Below are positions 18,248 to 26,219 of a stretch of 64,000 bases of DNA, in pieces (positions within the stretch are counted from its first letter, which is position 1; every line of letters starts with the position of its first letter). A program made the position numbers and the translations under genes. The DNA comes from Variovorax sp. PBL-E5 (GTDB lineage Bacteria > Pseudomonadota > Gammaproteobacteria > Burkholderiales > Burkholderiaceae_C), in contig NZ_LR594671.1 of assembly GCF_901827185.1 (NCBI RefSeq), positions 2,480,001 to 2,544,000 on the forward strand, in the 5' to 3' direction. The notes beneath the pieces are model-generated. The model worked only from the letters and a program-made list of their open reading frames with translations, was not told where the DNA came from and searched no databases.

Positions 18248-19683
18248 AGTTCGTCTACGGAAGCCTCATCGGCGGCATCTGGCGCGACTCGCCATCGACG
18301 CTCCGGACCGTGAACCCTGCACGGCCCTCGCAACCCGTTGGAACCTATGGCCAGGCGACGGCCGCAATGGTCGACGAAGCGGTTGCTGCCGCAGCGGCCG
18401 CGCAACGCGCGTGGCGCAAGCTTCCAGCGCCGGAGCGCTGCGCGTCCTTCGCCCGCTTCATCGACGCGATCGAAGCGAACAAGGAACGGCTCGCCGAGGC
18501 CATCACAGCCGAACAGGGCAAGACGCTCCTCGAAAGTCGCGGCGAGATTGCCAAGGCCTGCTCGGAAAGCCGTTTCATGCTGCAGCACGTGATGACCGCC
18601 GAAGGCACGCGACACGTGCCCGCGCTGCGCGCAGGCGTGCGCAATATCGTGCTGCGCCGGCCGCGCGGGGTGATCGTCGCGATCACCCCGTGGAACTTTC
18701 CCGTCATGACGCCGATGCGCAAGATTGCACCGGCCCTGGGGTTCGGCAACGCGGCGATCATCAAGCCATCGGAATTCACGCCTGCAGCAGCCTGCATCCT
18801 CGGCGAGCTTGCGACAGGGATGTTGCCCGACGGGCTCCTGCAAGTGCTGCATGGCGGCCCGGACATCGGCAACGCGCTCGTCGGCCATCGTGGGGTGCAC
18901 GGTGTCACGTTCACTGGCTCCGTCGGCACGGGCCGGCGCATCATTGCCGCCACGGCGAACAATCTCGCCGAGCTTTCGCTGGAGCTGGGCGGCAAGAACG
19001 CCGTCGTGATCCACGATGCGGACGATCTCGATGCTTGTCTCGATCAGGTCGCAAGCGCGGCCCTGATGTGTTCCGGCCAGCGCTGCACGGCGGTGAGCCG
19101 CGTGCTGGTGCGCCGTGCGCTGGGTGAGCGGGTTGCAAAGGGTCTCGCGCAGCGTGCGAGCAGGATGCGCGTCGGCGATGGCATGGACGCGGCCACACAG
19201 CTCGGTCCCGTCACCCATCTCTCCCAGTTCGAGCATGTGATGTCCGCCGTGAGCAAGGCCCGCAGCGAAGGGGCCTTGGTCGTCGCGGGCGGGCAGGGGT
19301 TGGAAGTCCAGGGCTGCGAAGGTGGCTACTTCTTCGCACCGACGATCCTGGATCGTGTCGAACCGCATTCGGCTGCCGCGCGCGAGGAGATCTTCGGGCC
19401 GGTCATCAGCATCGTCCACTACGACACGTTCGACGATGCGATCGCGATCCTCAACAACGTCGACTACGGATTGACCGCCGCGCTCTTCTCCAACGACGCG
19501 AAGGTCATTGCACGCTTTGTCGAAGAGTGCGAAACCGGCATGCTGCATGTGAACCACGGTACCGTGCCCGACAGCCATATGCCCTTCGGCGGGATCAAGG
19601 CTTCCGGCGTCGGCGCTTATTCGGTGGGCCCGAGCGCAGCCGCGTTCTACACGACGGAACACTCCGTGTACCTGGAGAACTGA
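18244..19683 (+). CDS. NAD(P)-dependent aldehyde dehydrogenase
   Basis: This enzyme oxidises an aldehyde to a carboxylate. The 479-residue protein has the expected catalytic set: Asn151 in TPWNFP, Lys174 in IIKPSE, Glu247 in LELGGKN and nucleophile Cys281 in SGQRCTAV. It also has FTGSVGTGR in the cofactor-binding region and EEIFGPV near the end. The overall pattern resembles the succinate-semialdehyde or lactaldehyde dehydrogenase group. The ATG overlaps the GMC stop (ATGA), and its own stop overlaps the following start by one base. Confidence 0.93.
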   Translation: MKFVYGSLIGGIWRDSPSTLRTVNPARPSQPVGTYGQATAAMVDEAVAAAAAAQRAWRKLPAPERCASFARFIDAIEANKERLAEAITAEQGKTLLESRGEIAKACSESRFMLQHVMTAEGTRHVPALRAGVRNIVLRRPRGVIVAITPWNFPVMTPMRKIAPALGFGNAAIIKPSEFTPAAACILGELATGMLPDGLLQVLHGGPDIGNALVGHRGVHGVTFTGSVGTGRRIIAATANNLAELSLELGGKNAVVIHDADDLDACLDQVASAALMCSGQRCTAVSRVLVRRALGERVAKGLAQRASRMRVGDGMDAATQLGPVTHLSQFEHVMSAVSKARSEGALVVAGGQGLEVQGCEGGYFFAPTILDRVEPHSAAAREEIFGPVISIVHYDTFDDAIAILNNVDYGLTAALFSNDAKVIARFVEECETGMLHVNHGTVPDSHMPFGGIKASGVGAYSVGPSAAAFYTTEHSVYLEN

Positions 19684-20825
19684 TGCATCCCGTCGACGTT
19701 CGATCCATGGGGGTTTCTGTCTACCGGGTACCGGTGGAGACGCCTGTGCAAACGTCCTTCGGTATGCTGAACGACCGCGCCGCGGTCGTGGTCCACGTGA
19801 CGGATGCAGACGGTGCGCAAGGCTGGGGCGAGGCTTGGTGCAACTTTCCGACGGTGGGCGCCGAGCACCGGGCGCGGCTGCTGATGGCCACTGTCGCGCC
19901 GCTTGTTCTTTCGCGCGCCTGGCAATCGCCGTCCGAATGCCATGCGGCGATCGAACGAGCGATTCGCATCCTGGCGATCCAGTCGGGCGAACCCGGCCCC
20001 CTGGCGCAAGTGGCAGCGGGTGTCGACATCGCGCTGTGGGATCTCGTCGCGCAACAGGCCAGGCAGCCGCTGTGGCGCCTGCTTGGTGGAACGTCGGCTC
20101 GCGTCGAGGTCTATGCCTCCGGGCTCAATCCCACGCAGCCCGAGCGCCTCGCGGCGGCCAAGGCGCAGGAAGGCTATACGAGGTTCAAGCTGAAGGTGGG
20201 CTTCGGCGCCGAGCGCGACGAATCCAACCTCGCCACGCTGAGAGCCGCGCTGGGCGAATCGGCGACGCTGATGGTCGACGCGAATCAGGCCTGGGATGTC
20301 GAAGAGGCCGTGCACATGTCGCAGCGGCTCGAGAGCTTCGGTCCGATCTGGCTGGAAGAGCCCCTCGCCGCCGATGCGCCGCTCGATGCGTGGGTGCAGC
20401 TCGCGCGCACAAGCGCGATTCCTCTTGCCTCCGGGGAGAACCTGCGCGGAGGCGACTTCGGCCGCTTCCTCGCGTCCGGTGCGCTCAAGGTTCTGCAGCC
20501 CGACGTGGCGAAGTGGGGCGGCTTCAGCGGCTGTCTTCCTCTGGGAAAGCAGGCGGCAGCGTCATCGGCATGGCTGTGCCCGCACTGGCTGGGCGGCGGC
20601 ATCGGGCTGCTTGCAAGTCTGCACCTGAAGGCGGCGATCGGCGGCGACGGTTACGCTGAAGTCGACGCCAACCCCAATCCCTTGCGCGAGTTGCTGGCCG
20701 GCGCGCTGCCGCCGGTTCGCGAAGGCGCCATCACCCTCGGCGACGAACCCGGCCTCGGCGCGCGGCCGCGGATCGAAGCGCTCCGGCCCTATCTCACGCT
20801 GCAAGACACAAGGACCAAGACATGA
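19683..20825 (+). CDS. Enolase-superfamily enzyme, mandelate racemase subgroup
   Basis: Members of this subgroup abstract the alpha proton of a carboxylate to dehydrate or epimerise sugar acids and similar acids. The 380 residues carry KxK (Lys169, Lys171), metal ligands Asp199, Glu225 and Glu252, and a His-Asp dyad formed by Asp274 and His301. This spacing closely follows that of mandelate racemase, and GVDIALWDLVAQQARQPLWRLLGG is typical of the superfamily. It directly follows the aldehyde dehydrogenase, so the acid that enzyme makes may be its substrate. Acid dehydratase is the most likely role by inference. Confidence 0.88.
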   Translation: MHPVDVRSMGVSVYRVPVETPVQTSFGMLNDRAAVVVHVTDADGAQGWGEAWCNFPTVGAEHRARLLMATVAPLVLSRAWQSPSECHAAIERAIRILAIQSGEPGPLAQVAAGVDIALWDLVAQQARQPLWRLLGGTSARVEVYASGLNPTQPERLAAAKAQEGYTRFKLKVGFGAERDESNLATLRAALGESATLMVDANQAWDVEEAVHMSQRLESFGPIWLEEPLAADAPLDAWVQLARTSAIPLASGENLRGGDFGRFLASGALKVLQPDVAKWGGFSGCLPLGKQAAASSAWLCPHWLGGGIGLLASLHLKAAIGGDGYAEVDANPNPLRELLAGALPPVREGAITLGDEPGLGARPRIEALRPYLTLQDTRTKT

Positions 20826-22285
20826 ACGAGAAACCCAACATCATCCTGATCATGACGGACCAGCAGCGCCACGACACCATCCATGCACTGGGTGCGCCGT
20901 GGATGAAGACCCCGGTGCTCGACAGGCTCGCGCGCGAGGGCGCAGCGTTCACCAACTGTTACGTCACCTCGCCCGTGTGCGTGGGTTCGCGGGCGAGCCT
21001 GTTCACCGGGATGTACCCGCACGCGACGGGCGTCTTCACCAACTTCCATCCGTGGGAGCCGACATGGGTGCGGTGCCTGGCCGATGCCGGCTACCACTGC
21101 GTGAACATCGGCAAGATGCACATCAACCCGTACGACGCCAAGGGCGGATTTCATCAGCGCTTCTTCATGGAGAACAAGGACCGCCCGCTCTTCCTGCACG
21201 AGCACCCGCGCGCGCTGTATGACGAATGGGACAAGGCGCTGCACGCGCGCAAGTTGCAAAAGCCGAGCCGCTACACGCGTTTCTCGGAGGATCCGCAGGC
21301 CTACCGCAATGCGCTGGGGGCCTTTCCCTGGCAGTTGGACGAAGACATGCACTCCGACATGTTCGTCGGCGACAACGCCGTGTGGTGGCTGAGGGAGCGC
21401 CAGTCGGCCGCACCGCTGTTCCTGCAGATCGGTTTTCCGGGGCCGCATCCTCCGTACGATCCGTTGCCGCGCTATCTCGAACAGTACGAGAACGTGGACA
21501 TCCCGGTGCCGGAGACCAGCGATGAAGAGCTCGCCGCCCAGCCGGCATCGCACGGCCAGCTGCGCAGTAACATGATTCGCAACAACTACGACTCCGTGTC
21601 CTGGAAAGACCGGCCGTCGAAGGACGAACTGCTGCGAGTCCGCCGCCACTACGCAGCCAACGTCACGATGATCGACGACAAGGTCGGCGAGATCATGCAG
21701 GTGTTGGACGAGCGCGGCTATCTTGAGAACGCCATCGTCATCTTCACGTCGGACCATGGCGATGCACTTGGCGACCATGGCCACATCCAGAAATGGACGA
21801 TGTACGAGGGCTCGGTGAAGGTGCCGCTGATCATCTGGTCGAAGTCGATGGTGGGCCAGCGCATGAACGATTCGCTGGTCCAGCTCATGGACATCGCGCC
21901 GACCGTGCTCGAAGCCGCGGGCATCACGCCGCCGACGTCGTTCGAAGCGAAGTCGCTGTGGCCGATCCTCAAGGGAGAAGCGCCTGCGATCCGCACCGAG
22001 GCGTATTCGGAACTTGCGCGCGACCACATCCAGACCGGCGCGGAGTACATGGTGATGCGCCGCGACGAGCGCTGGAAGGTGGTGTTCTACCTCGGAGAGA
22101 ACTACGGCGAGCTCTACGACCTGCACACGGATCCAGGCGAGCTGAGGAACCTGTGGAACGCCTCCGAGCACGAGGAATTGCGCGAGCGACTCGTCAAGGA
22201 TCTTCTCGTGTGGTCCCTGCGCGGCTCCATTGCGAGCCGCCAGCAATCGACGCCCCAACCGCAGCAGCCCATGCTGATCTCGTGA
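20822..22285 (+). CDS. Sulfatase-family hydrolase (arylsulfatase / phosphonate-monoester-hydrolase superfamily)
   Basis: This 487-residue enzyme is predicted to hydrolyse a sulfate or related ester. It shows the N-terminal metal-binding start PNIILIMTDQQRHDT, the maturation region SPVCVGSRASLFTG (51-63), LADAGYHCVNIGKMH, GFPGPHPPYDP, and the second metal site FTSDHGDALGDHG. Position 55 of the CxPxR motif is Gly, so the motif reads CVGSR. Cys53, the residue normally converted to formylglycine, is present. There is no signal peptide, so it is cytoplasmic. The start overlaps the preceding stop by 4 bases. Whether the substrate is a sulfate ester, a phosphonate or a phosphodiester is open. Confidence 0.87.
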   Translation: MNEKPNIILIMTDQQRHDTIHALGAPWMKTPVLDRLAREGAAFTNCYVTSPVCVGSRASLFTGMYPHATGVFTNFHPWEPTWVRCLADAGYHCVNIGKMHINPYDAKGGFHQRFFMENKDRPLFLHEHPRALYDEWDKALHARKLQKPSRYTRFSEDPQAYRNALGAFPWQLDEDMHSDMFVGDNAVWWLRERQSAAPLFLQIGFPGPHPPYDPLPRYLEQYENVDIPVPETSDEELAAQPASHGQLRSNMIRNNYDSVSWKDRPSKDELLRVRRHYAANVTMIDDKVGEIMQVLDERGYLENAIVIFTSDHGDALGDHGHIQKWTMYEGSVKVPLIIWSKSMVGQRMNDSLVQLMDIAPTVLEAAGITPPTSFEAKSLWPILKGEAPAIRTEAYSELARDHIQTGAEYMVMRRDERWKVVFYLGENYGELYDLHTDPGELRNLWNASEHEELRERLVKDLLVWSLRGSIASRQQSTPQPQQPMLIS

Positions 22286-22302
22286 AATCCAGGAGACTCG
22301 AA

Positions 22303-23277
22303 ATGATTATTTCCCGCCGCGATCTGATGATGACCTTCGCCCTGGCCGCCTGCGCGCTGCCTGCCGGCGCCCAGCAAGCTTTTCCGTCGCGGCCCGTGAC
22401 GCTGGTCGTGCCGTTTGCGGCCGGAGGCGTCGTCGACGTCGTGGCGCGGATGGTGGGCCAGAAGATGTCAATCGCCCTCGGCCAGCCCGTCGTGGTGGAG
22501 AACAAGCCGGGCGCCGGCGGCACCATCGGCGCCACTTACGTCGCCAAGGCAAAACCCGACGGCTACACCATCCTGCTGGGCGGCTCGGCCACACAGGTCT
22601 TTGGTCCCGCCCTCTACAAGAACCTCCACTACGACGCGAAGAAGGACTTCGCGCCGGTGGGGCAGATCAGCTCGGGGCCGCTCGTGCTGGTCACCGGCTC
22701 CAAGGTGCCTGCCGTGGATGTGGCCGAGCTGACGAAGTACCTCAAGGAGCAGGGCGTACGTGCGTTCTACGCCAGCAACGGCAACGGTACCTTTCCGCAT
22801 CTGGCCGCGGAACTGTTCAAGCAGGCCAACAAGCTTTCCACGGCGCATATTCCCTACAGCGGAGGGCCGGCTGCACTCACCGCACTGATCAGCGGAGACG
22901 TGGCGTTTTCGATCAACCATATTCCCGTGGTCCAGGCCATGGTGAAGGCCGGCAAGATTCGCGCGCTGGCGACCACCGGCAAGAAGCGTTCGGTGGCGTT
23001 CCCCCATCTTCCGACGCTGGACGAGTCGGGCATGAAGGGCTTCGAGGCCAACGCGTGGTGGGGCCTCTTCGCGCCCGCAGGCACCGCTGCCGGGGTGGTG
23101 AAGCAACTCAACACTGCCTTGGCCACCGCGCTCAAGGATCCGGCCGTGCGGACCGCGCTCGAAGCGCAAGGCGACGAGGTGGCGTACAGCGGCCCGAAGG
23201 ACTTCGCAGCTTTCGTTCAGGCCGAATCGATCAAATGGACCCAGGTGGTGAAAATCGCGGATCTGAGGCTCGATTGA
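22303..23277 (+). CDS. Bug-type (TctC family) periplasmic solute-binding protein
   Basis: This is the extracytoplasmic binding protein of the tripartite tricarboxylate transporter type, or an orphan Bug sensor protein. The 324 residues begin with a Tat-like signal (SRRDLMMTFALAACALPAGA). They continue with the family hallmarks FPSRPVTLVVPFAAGGVVDVVARMVG, ENKPGAGGTIGATYVAKAKPDGYT and KIRALATTGKKRSVAFPHLPTLDESG. GGAG precedes the ATG, 17 bases after the sulfatase. No TctA/TctB membrane subunits are present, which is usual for the many orphan Bug genes of Burkholderiales. It probably binds the substrate of this operon. Confidence 0.92.
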   Translation: MIISRRDLMMTFALAACALPAGAQQAFPSRPVTLVVPFAAGGVVDVVARMVGQKMSIALGQPVVVENKPGAGGTIGATYVAKAKPDGYTILLGGSATQVFGPALYKNLHYDAKKDFAPVGQISSGPLVLVTGSKVPAVDVAELTKYLKEQGVRAFYASNGNGTFPHLAAELFKQANKLSTAHIPYSGGPAALTALISGDVAFSINHIPVVQAMVKAGKIRALATTGKKRSVAFPHLPTLDESGMKGFEANAWWGLFAPAGTAAGVVKQLNTALATALKDPAVRTALEAQGDEVAYSGPKDFAAFVQAESIKWTQVVKIADLRLD

Positions 23278-23333
23278 GCGACGCAGCACGCGGTTGAAGT
23301 CGGGTTTGCCTGCAGGTCGAACCCAGCCGCCTT

Positions 23334-23564
23334 CTAGCCCGCTGGTTCGGACCTGCGCACCGCCTGCGCTTGGACCAGCCTGCGCAGCGCCGCGACACCG
23401 AACACCAGCGCGCTCGAATAGCTCGACTGAGGCGCCGAGGCGCAATGGAGCGGCCGGTAGTGGATGGCATCCGGCGAGTCACTGTCCGCTGCTTCGACCA
23501 GGACCCAGAAGAATTGATTCGTGGCGCGCTCTTCCACCGTGAGCGCGATATCGCGTAAGGGCAT
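23334..23564 (-). CDS. Hypothetical small protein (76 residues)
   Basis: A 76-residue frame on the minus strand starts MPLRDIALTVEERATNQFFWVLVEA and ends with an Ala/Arg-rich helix-like segment (SSALVFGVAALRRLVQAQAV). It has balanced composition, a GAGAG ribosome-binding site 9 bases upstream and no competing gene on the other strand, so I think it is real. I do not recognise a family. It occupies most of the 432-base gap between the catabolic operon and cobQ; the rest of that gap (23565-23709) shows no riboswitch or repeat. Confidence 0.55.
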   Translation of the reverse strand: MPLRDIALTVEERATNQFFWVLVEAADSDSPDAIHYRPLHCASAPQSSYSSALVFGVAALRRLVQAQAVRRSEPAG

Positions 23565-23709
23565 GGACCGTGGCTCTCTCACCTCGTTGATTCAGGGCGA
23601 GTACGGCCAAGGCGCGTCGATGGATTCGCCCGTAACGGCTTGCCGTGCCGAAGCGTGATGGATGTCACGGCCGGCCGGCGTCCGCCGGGTGGTAAAGGAC
23701 AATGCGCCG

Positions 23710-25179
23710 ATGAATCCAAACAAGGGACCTGGCCAGGCCCGCTGCGTGATGGTGCTCGGCACCACCAGCGGCGCCGGCAAGAGCTGGCTGGCCACCGCGC
23801 TGTGTCGCTGGTATGCACGGCAGGGCCGCAAGGTGGCGCCGTTCAAGGCGCAGAACATGAGCAACAACGCGCGGGTCGTGGCCGGCGGCGAGATCGGCAG
23901 CGCGCAGTATTTCCAGGCGCTCGCGGCCCGCGCCGAGCCCGACGTGCGCATGAACCCGCTGCTGCTCAAGCCCGAGCGCGACACGCACAGCCAGGTGGTC
24001 CTGATGGGGCAGGTGGATGACGCGCTCTCGGCGCTGCCGTGGCGCGGCCGCAGCGAGCGTGTCTGGCCACGGATCGCGCAGGCGCTGGACGCATTGCGCG
24101 CCGACCACGAGGTCGTGGTGATCGAAGGCGCCGGTTCGCCGGCCGAGATCAACCTGATGGCCAGCGACATCGTCAACCTGCGCGTCGCGCGGCATGCCGA
24201 TGCGCGCTGCCTGCTCGTGACCGACATCGACCGCGGCGGCGCCTTCGCGCACCTCTACGGCACCTGGGCGCTGATGCCCGAGGACGACCGTGCGCGGCTC
24301 GCCGGCTTCGTGCTCAACAAGTTCCGCGGCGATGCGGCGCTGCTCGCGCCCGCGCCGCAGCAATTGCAGGAACTCACCGGCGTTCCGACCGTCGCGACGC
24401 TGCCGATGTGGTGGCAGCACGGCCTGCCCGAAGAGGACGGCGTGTTCGACGACCGCAGCGTGTCGGCGGGCGAGGTCACCCGCACCATCGCCGTGATCGC
24501 CTATCCGCGCATCAGCAATCTCGACGAATTCCAGCCGCTGAAGAACATCGCCGGCGTGCGCCTGCGCTGGGCGCGCAGCCCGGCCGATGTGGCGGGCGCG
24601 GACTGGATCATCCTGCCCGGCTCCAAGCACACCAGCAGCGATCTCGCATGGCTTCGTTCGCAGGGCCTCGACCGCGCGGTCGCCGCCCATGCGGCGCGCG
24701 GCGGCGGGGTGCTGGGCGTCTGCGGCGGCTTGCAGATGCTGGGCGAGGCGCTGATCGATCCGCATGGCGTGGACGGCAATGGTCCCGGCCTCGGGCTGCT
24801 GCCGCTGGTCACGGTCTTCGCGCCGGACAAGACGGTGCGGCATCGCGAAGCCGCGTTCGGCGCGTTGACCGGGCCGTGGGCCGCGCTGTCCGGCCTGGCC
24901 GTGCGCGGCTACGAGATCCATCATGGCCGCACGGCCGAGCACGCCGCGATGGCGGCCGCCGGCGAGCGCGCCATCGCCGTGATGCCGGACGAGCTCGCTT
25001 GGCAGAATGGCACGGGCAATGTGCTCGGCCTCTATCTGCATGGGCTGTTCGAGGATGCGGGCGTGTTGCGGGCGCTGTTCGGCATTGCCGCGCGCTCGCT
25101 CGACACCGTGTTCGACGGCCTGGCCGACCATATCGATTCCCACTTTGACGCGGGCGTGCTGCGCTCCCTGATCCAATGA
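23710..25179 (+). CDS. cobQ: Cobyric acid synthase (glutamine-hydrolysing)
   Basis: CobQ amidates side chains b, d, e and g of adenosylcobyrinic acid a,c-diamide. The 489-residue protein has the N-terminal synthetase P-loop GTTSGAGKS (17-25), KPERDTHSQVV, VIEGAGSPAEINL and TDIDRGGAFAHLYGT. A C-terminal glutamine amidotransferase follows, with GVCGGLQMLGE and the His of GYEIHHGRT. An upstream in-frame ATG (23662) would add an unconserved tail; ATG 23710 is preferred. The sequence GACAAT 7 bases upstream resembles a -10 element. This gene restarts the cobalamin pathway after the interruption. Confidence 0.94.
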   Translation: MNPNKGPGQARCVMVLGTTSGAGKSWLATALCRWYARQGRKVAPFKAQNMSNNARVVAGGEIGSAQYFQALAARAEPDVRMNPLLLKPERDTHSQVVLMGQVDDALSALPWRGRSERVWPRIAQALDALRADHEVVVIEGAGSPAEINLMASDIVNLRVARHADARCLLVTDIDRGGAFAHLYGTWALMPEDDRARLAGFVLNKFRGDAALLAPAPQQLQELTGVPTVATLPMWWQHGLPEEDGVFDDRSVSAGEVTRTIAVIAYPRISNLDEFQPLKNIAGVRLRWARSPADVAGADWIILPGSKHTSSDLAWLRSQGLDRAVAAHAARGGGVLGVCGGLQMLGEALIDPHGVDGNGPGLGLLPLVTVFAPDKTVRHREAAFGALTGPWAALSGLAVRGYEIHHGRTAEHAAMAAAGERAIAVMPDELAWQNGTGNVLGLYLHGLFEDAGVLRALFGIAARSLDTVFDGLADHIDSHFDAGVLRSLIQ

Positions 25180-26219
25180 CACTCGAACTTCCTCCCATCG
25201 ACGACCTGAACGATGCGGCGCTCGCCACGCGGCTGCAGCATCTGCTGGACAACAAGACCAAGCCGGTCGGCGCGCTCGGCCGGCTGGAGACGCTGGCCTT
25301 GCGGCTGGGGTCGATCCTCGGCAGCGAGTCGCCCGCGCTGATTGCGCCGCAGATGCTGGTCTGCGCCGGCGACCATGGCCTTGCGGCGCGTGGCGTGTCG
25401 GCCTATCCGAGCGACGTGACCTGGCAGATGGTCGAGAACTTCCTGGCCGGCGGCGCGGCCGTGAGCGTGCTGGCGCGCCAGCATGGGCTCGCGCTGACCG
25501 TGGTGGACTGCGGGGTGCGGCACGACTTCGCCGCGCGCGAAGGATTGCTGATCCGCAAGATCGCGCCGGGCACCGCCGACGCATCGCTCGGCCCCGCCAT
25601 GACCGAGGCGCAATGCGAAGAGGCCATCGCCAACGGCATGGCGATCGTTCGCGCGCTGCCCGGCAATGCGGTGCTGTTGGGCGAGATGGGCATCGGCAAT
25701 TCGTCCGCAGCCTCGATGCTGCTGGCGCGGCTCACCGGCCAGGACATCGATGGCTGCACCGGTGCCGGCACCGGCCTCGACGCGGCCGGACGCGCGCACA
25801 AGCGCAAGGTGCTGCGCGGCGTGCTGGAACTGCATGCCGATGCGAACGCGCCGCTCGCCGCGCTCGCGGCCTTCGGCGGTTTCGAGATCGCGACGCTGGT
25901 CGGCGTGGTGCTGCAGGCGGCCGAGGAGCGGCGCGTGATCGTGGTGGACGGCTTCATTGCCAGCGCGGCCGTGCTCGTGGCCCATGTGCTGCGCCCGCAG
26001 ATCCTGCAGCGCTGCGTGGCGGCGCATGAATCGGCCGAGCCGGGCCATCGGCTGCTGCTGAGCTGCCTCGGGCTGACGCCTCTGCTGCAACTCGACCTGC
26101 GGCTTGGCGAAGGCTCGGGCGCGGCGCTCGCGTGGCCGCTGCTCGAATCGGCCTGCCGCATCCTGCGCGAGATGGCGAGCTTCGAATCGGCCGGCGTCTC
26201 CAAGCAGGACACGCCGTGA
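25176..26219 (+). CDS. cobT: Nicotinate-nucleotide--dimethylbenzimidazole phosphoribosyltransferase
   Basis: CobT makes alpha-ribazole phosphate, the lower ligand of cobalamin. The 347 residues match the family length, with KPVGALGRLETLALRLG, CAGDHGLAARGVSAYP, GEMGIGNSSAASMLLARLTG and GAGTGLDAAGRAHKR; the catalytic Glu is expected near residue 315. ATGA overlap with cobQ and GTGA overlap with cobS show a compact, translationally coupled block. Confidence 0.95.
   Translation: MTLELPPIDDLNDAALATRLQHLLDNKTKPVGALGRLETLALRLGSILGSESPALIAPQMLVCAGDHGLAARGVSAYPSDVTWQMVENFLAGGAAVSVLARQHGLALTVVDCGVRHDFAAREGLLIRKIAPGTADASLGPAMTEAQCEEAIANGMAIVRALPGNAVLLGEMGIGNSSAASMLLARLTGQDIDGCTGAGTGLDAAGRAHKRKVLRGVLELHADANAPLAALAAFGGFEIATLVGVVLQAAEERRVIVVDGFIASAAVLVAHVLRPQILQRCVAAHESAEPGHRLLLSCLGLTPLLQLDLRLGEGSGAALAWPLLESACRILREMASFESAGVSKQDTP

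Noticed and set aside
16586..22285. Choline-O-sulfate to glycine betaine pathway (BetC/BetA/BetB)
   Set aside because: The sulfatase, GMC and aldehyde dehydrogenase order is suggestive, but the sulfatase maturation region does not look like choline sulfatase. No BetI is present, the regulator is HutC-type, and a mandelate-racemase-type enzyme would have no role.
22303..23277. Complete tripartite tricarboxylate transporter
   Set aside because: Only the binding protein is present; no TctA or TctB membrane genes lie within the window.
23565..23709. Cobalamin riboswitch upstream of cobQ
   Set aside because: I looked for the conserved B12-box and the flanking helices and found none; the spacer is too short for the full structure. 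A riboswitch may lie upstream of the window before cobB.
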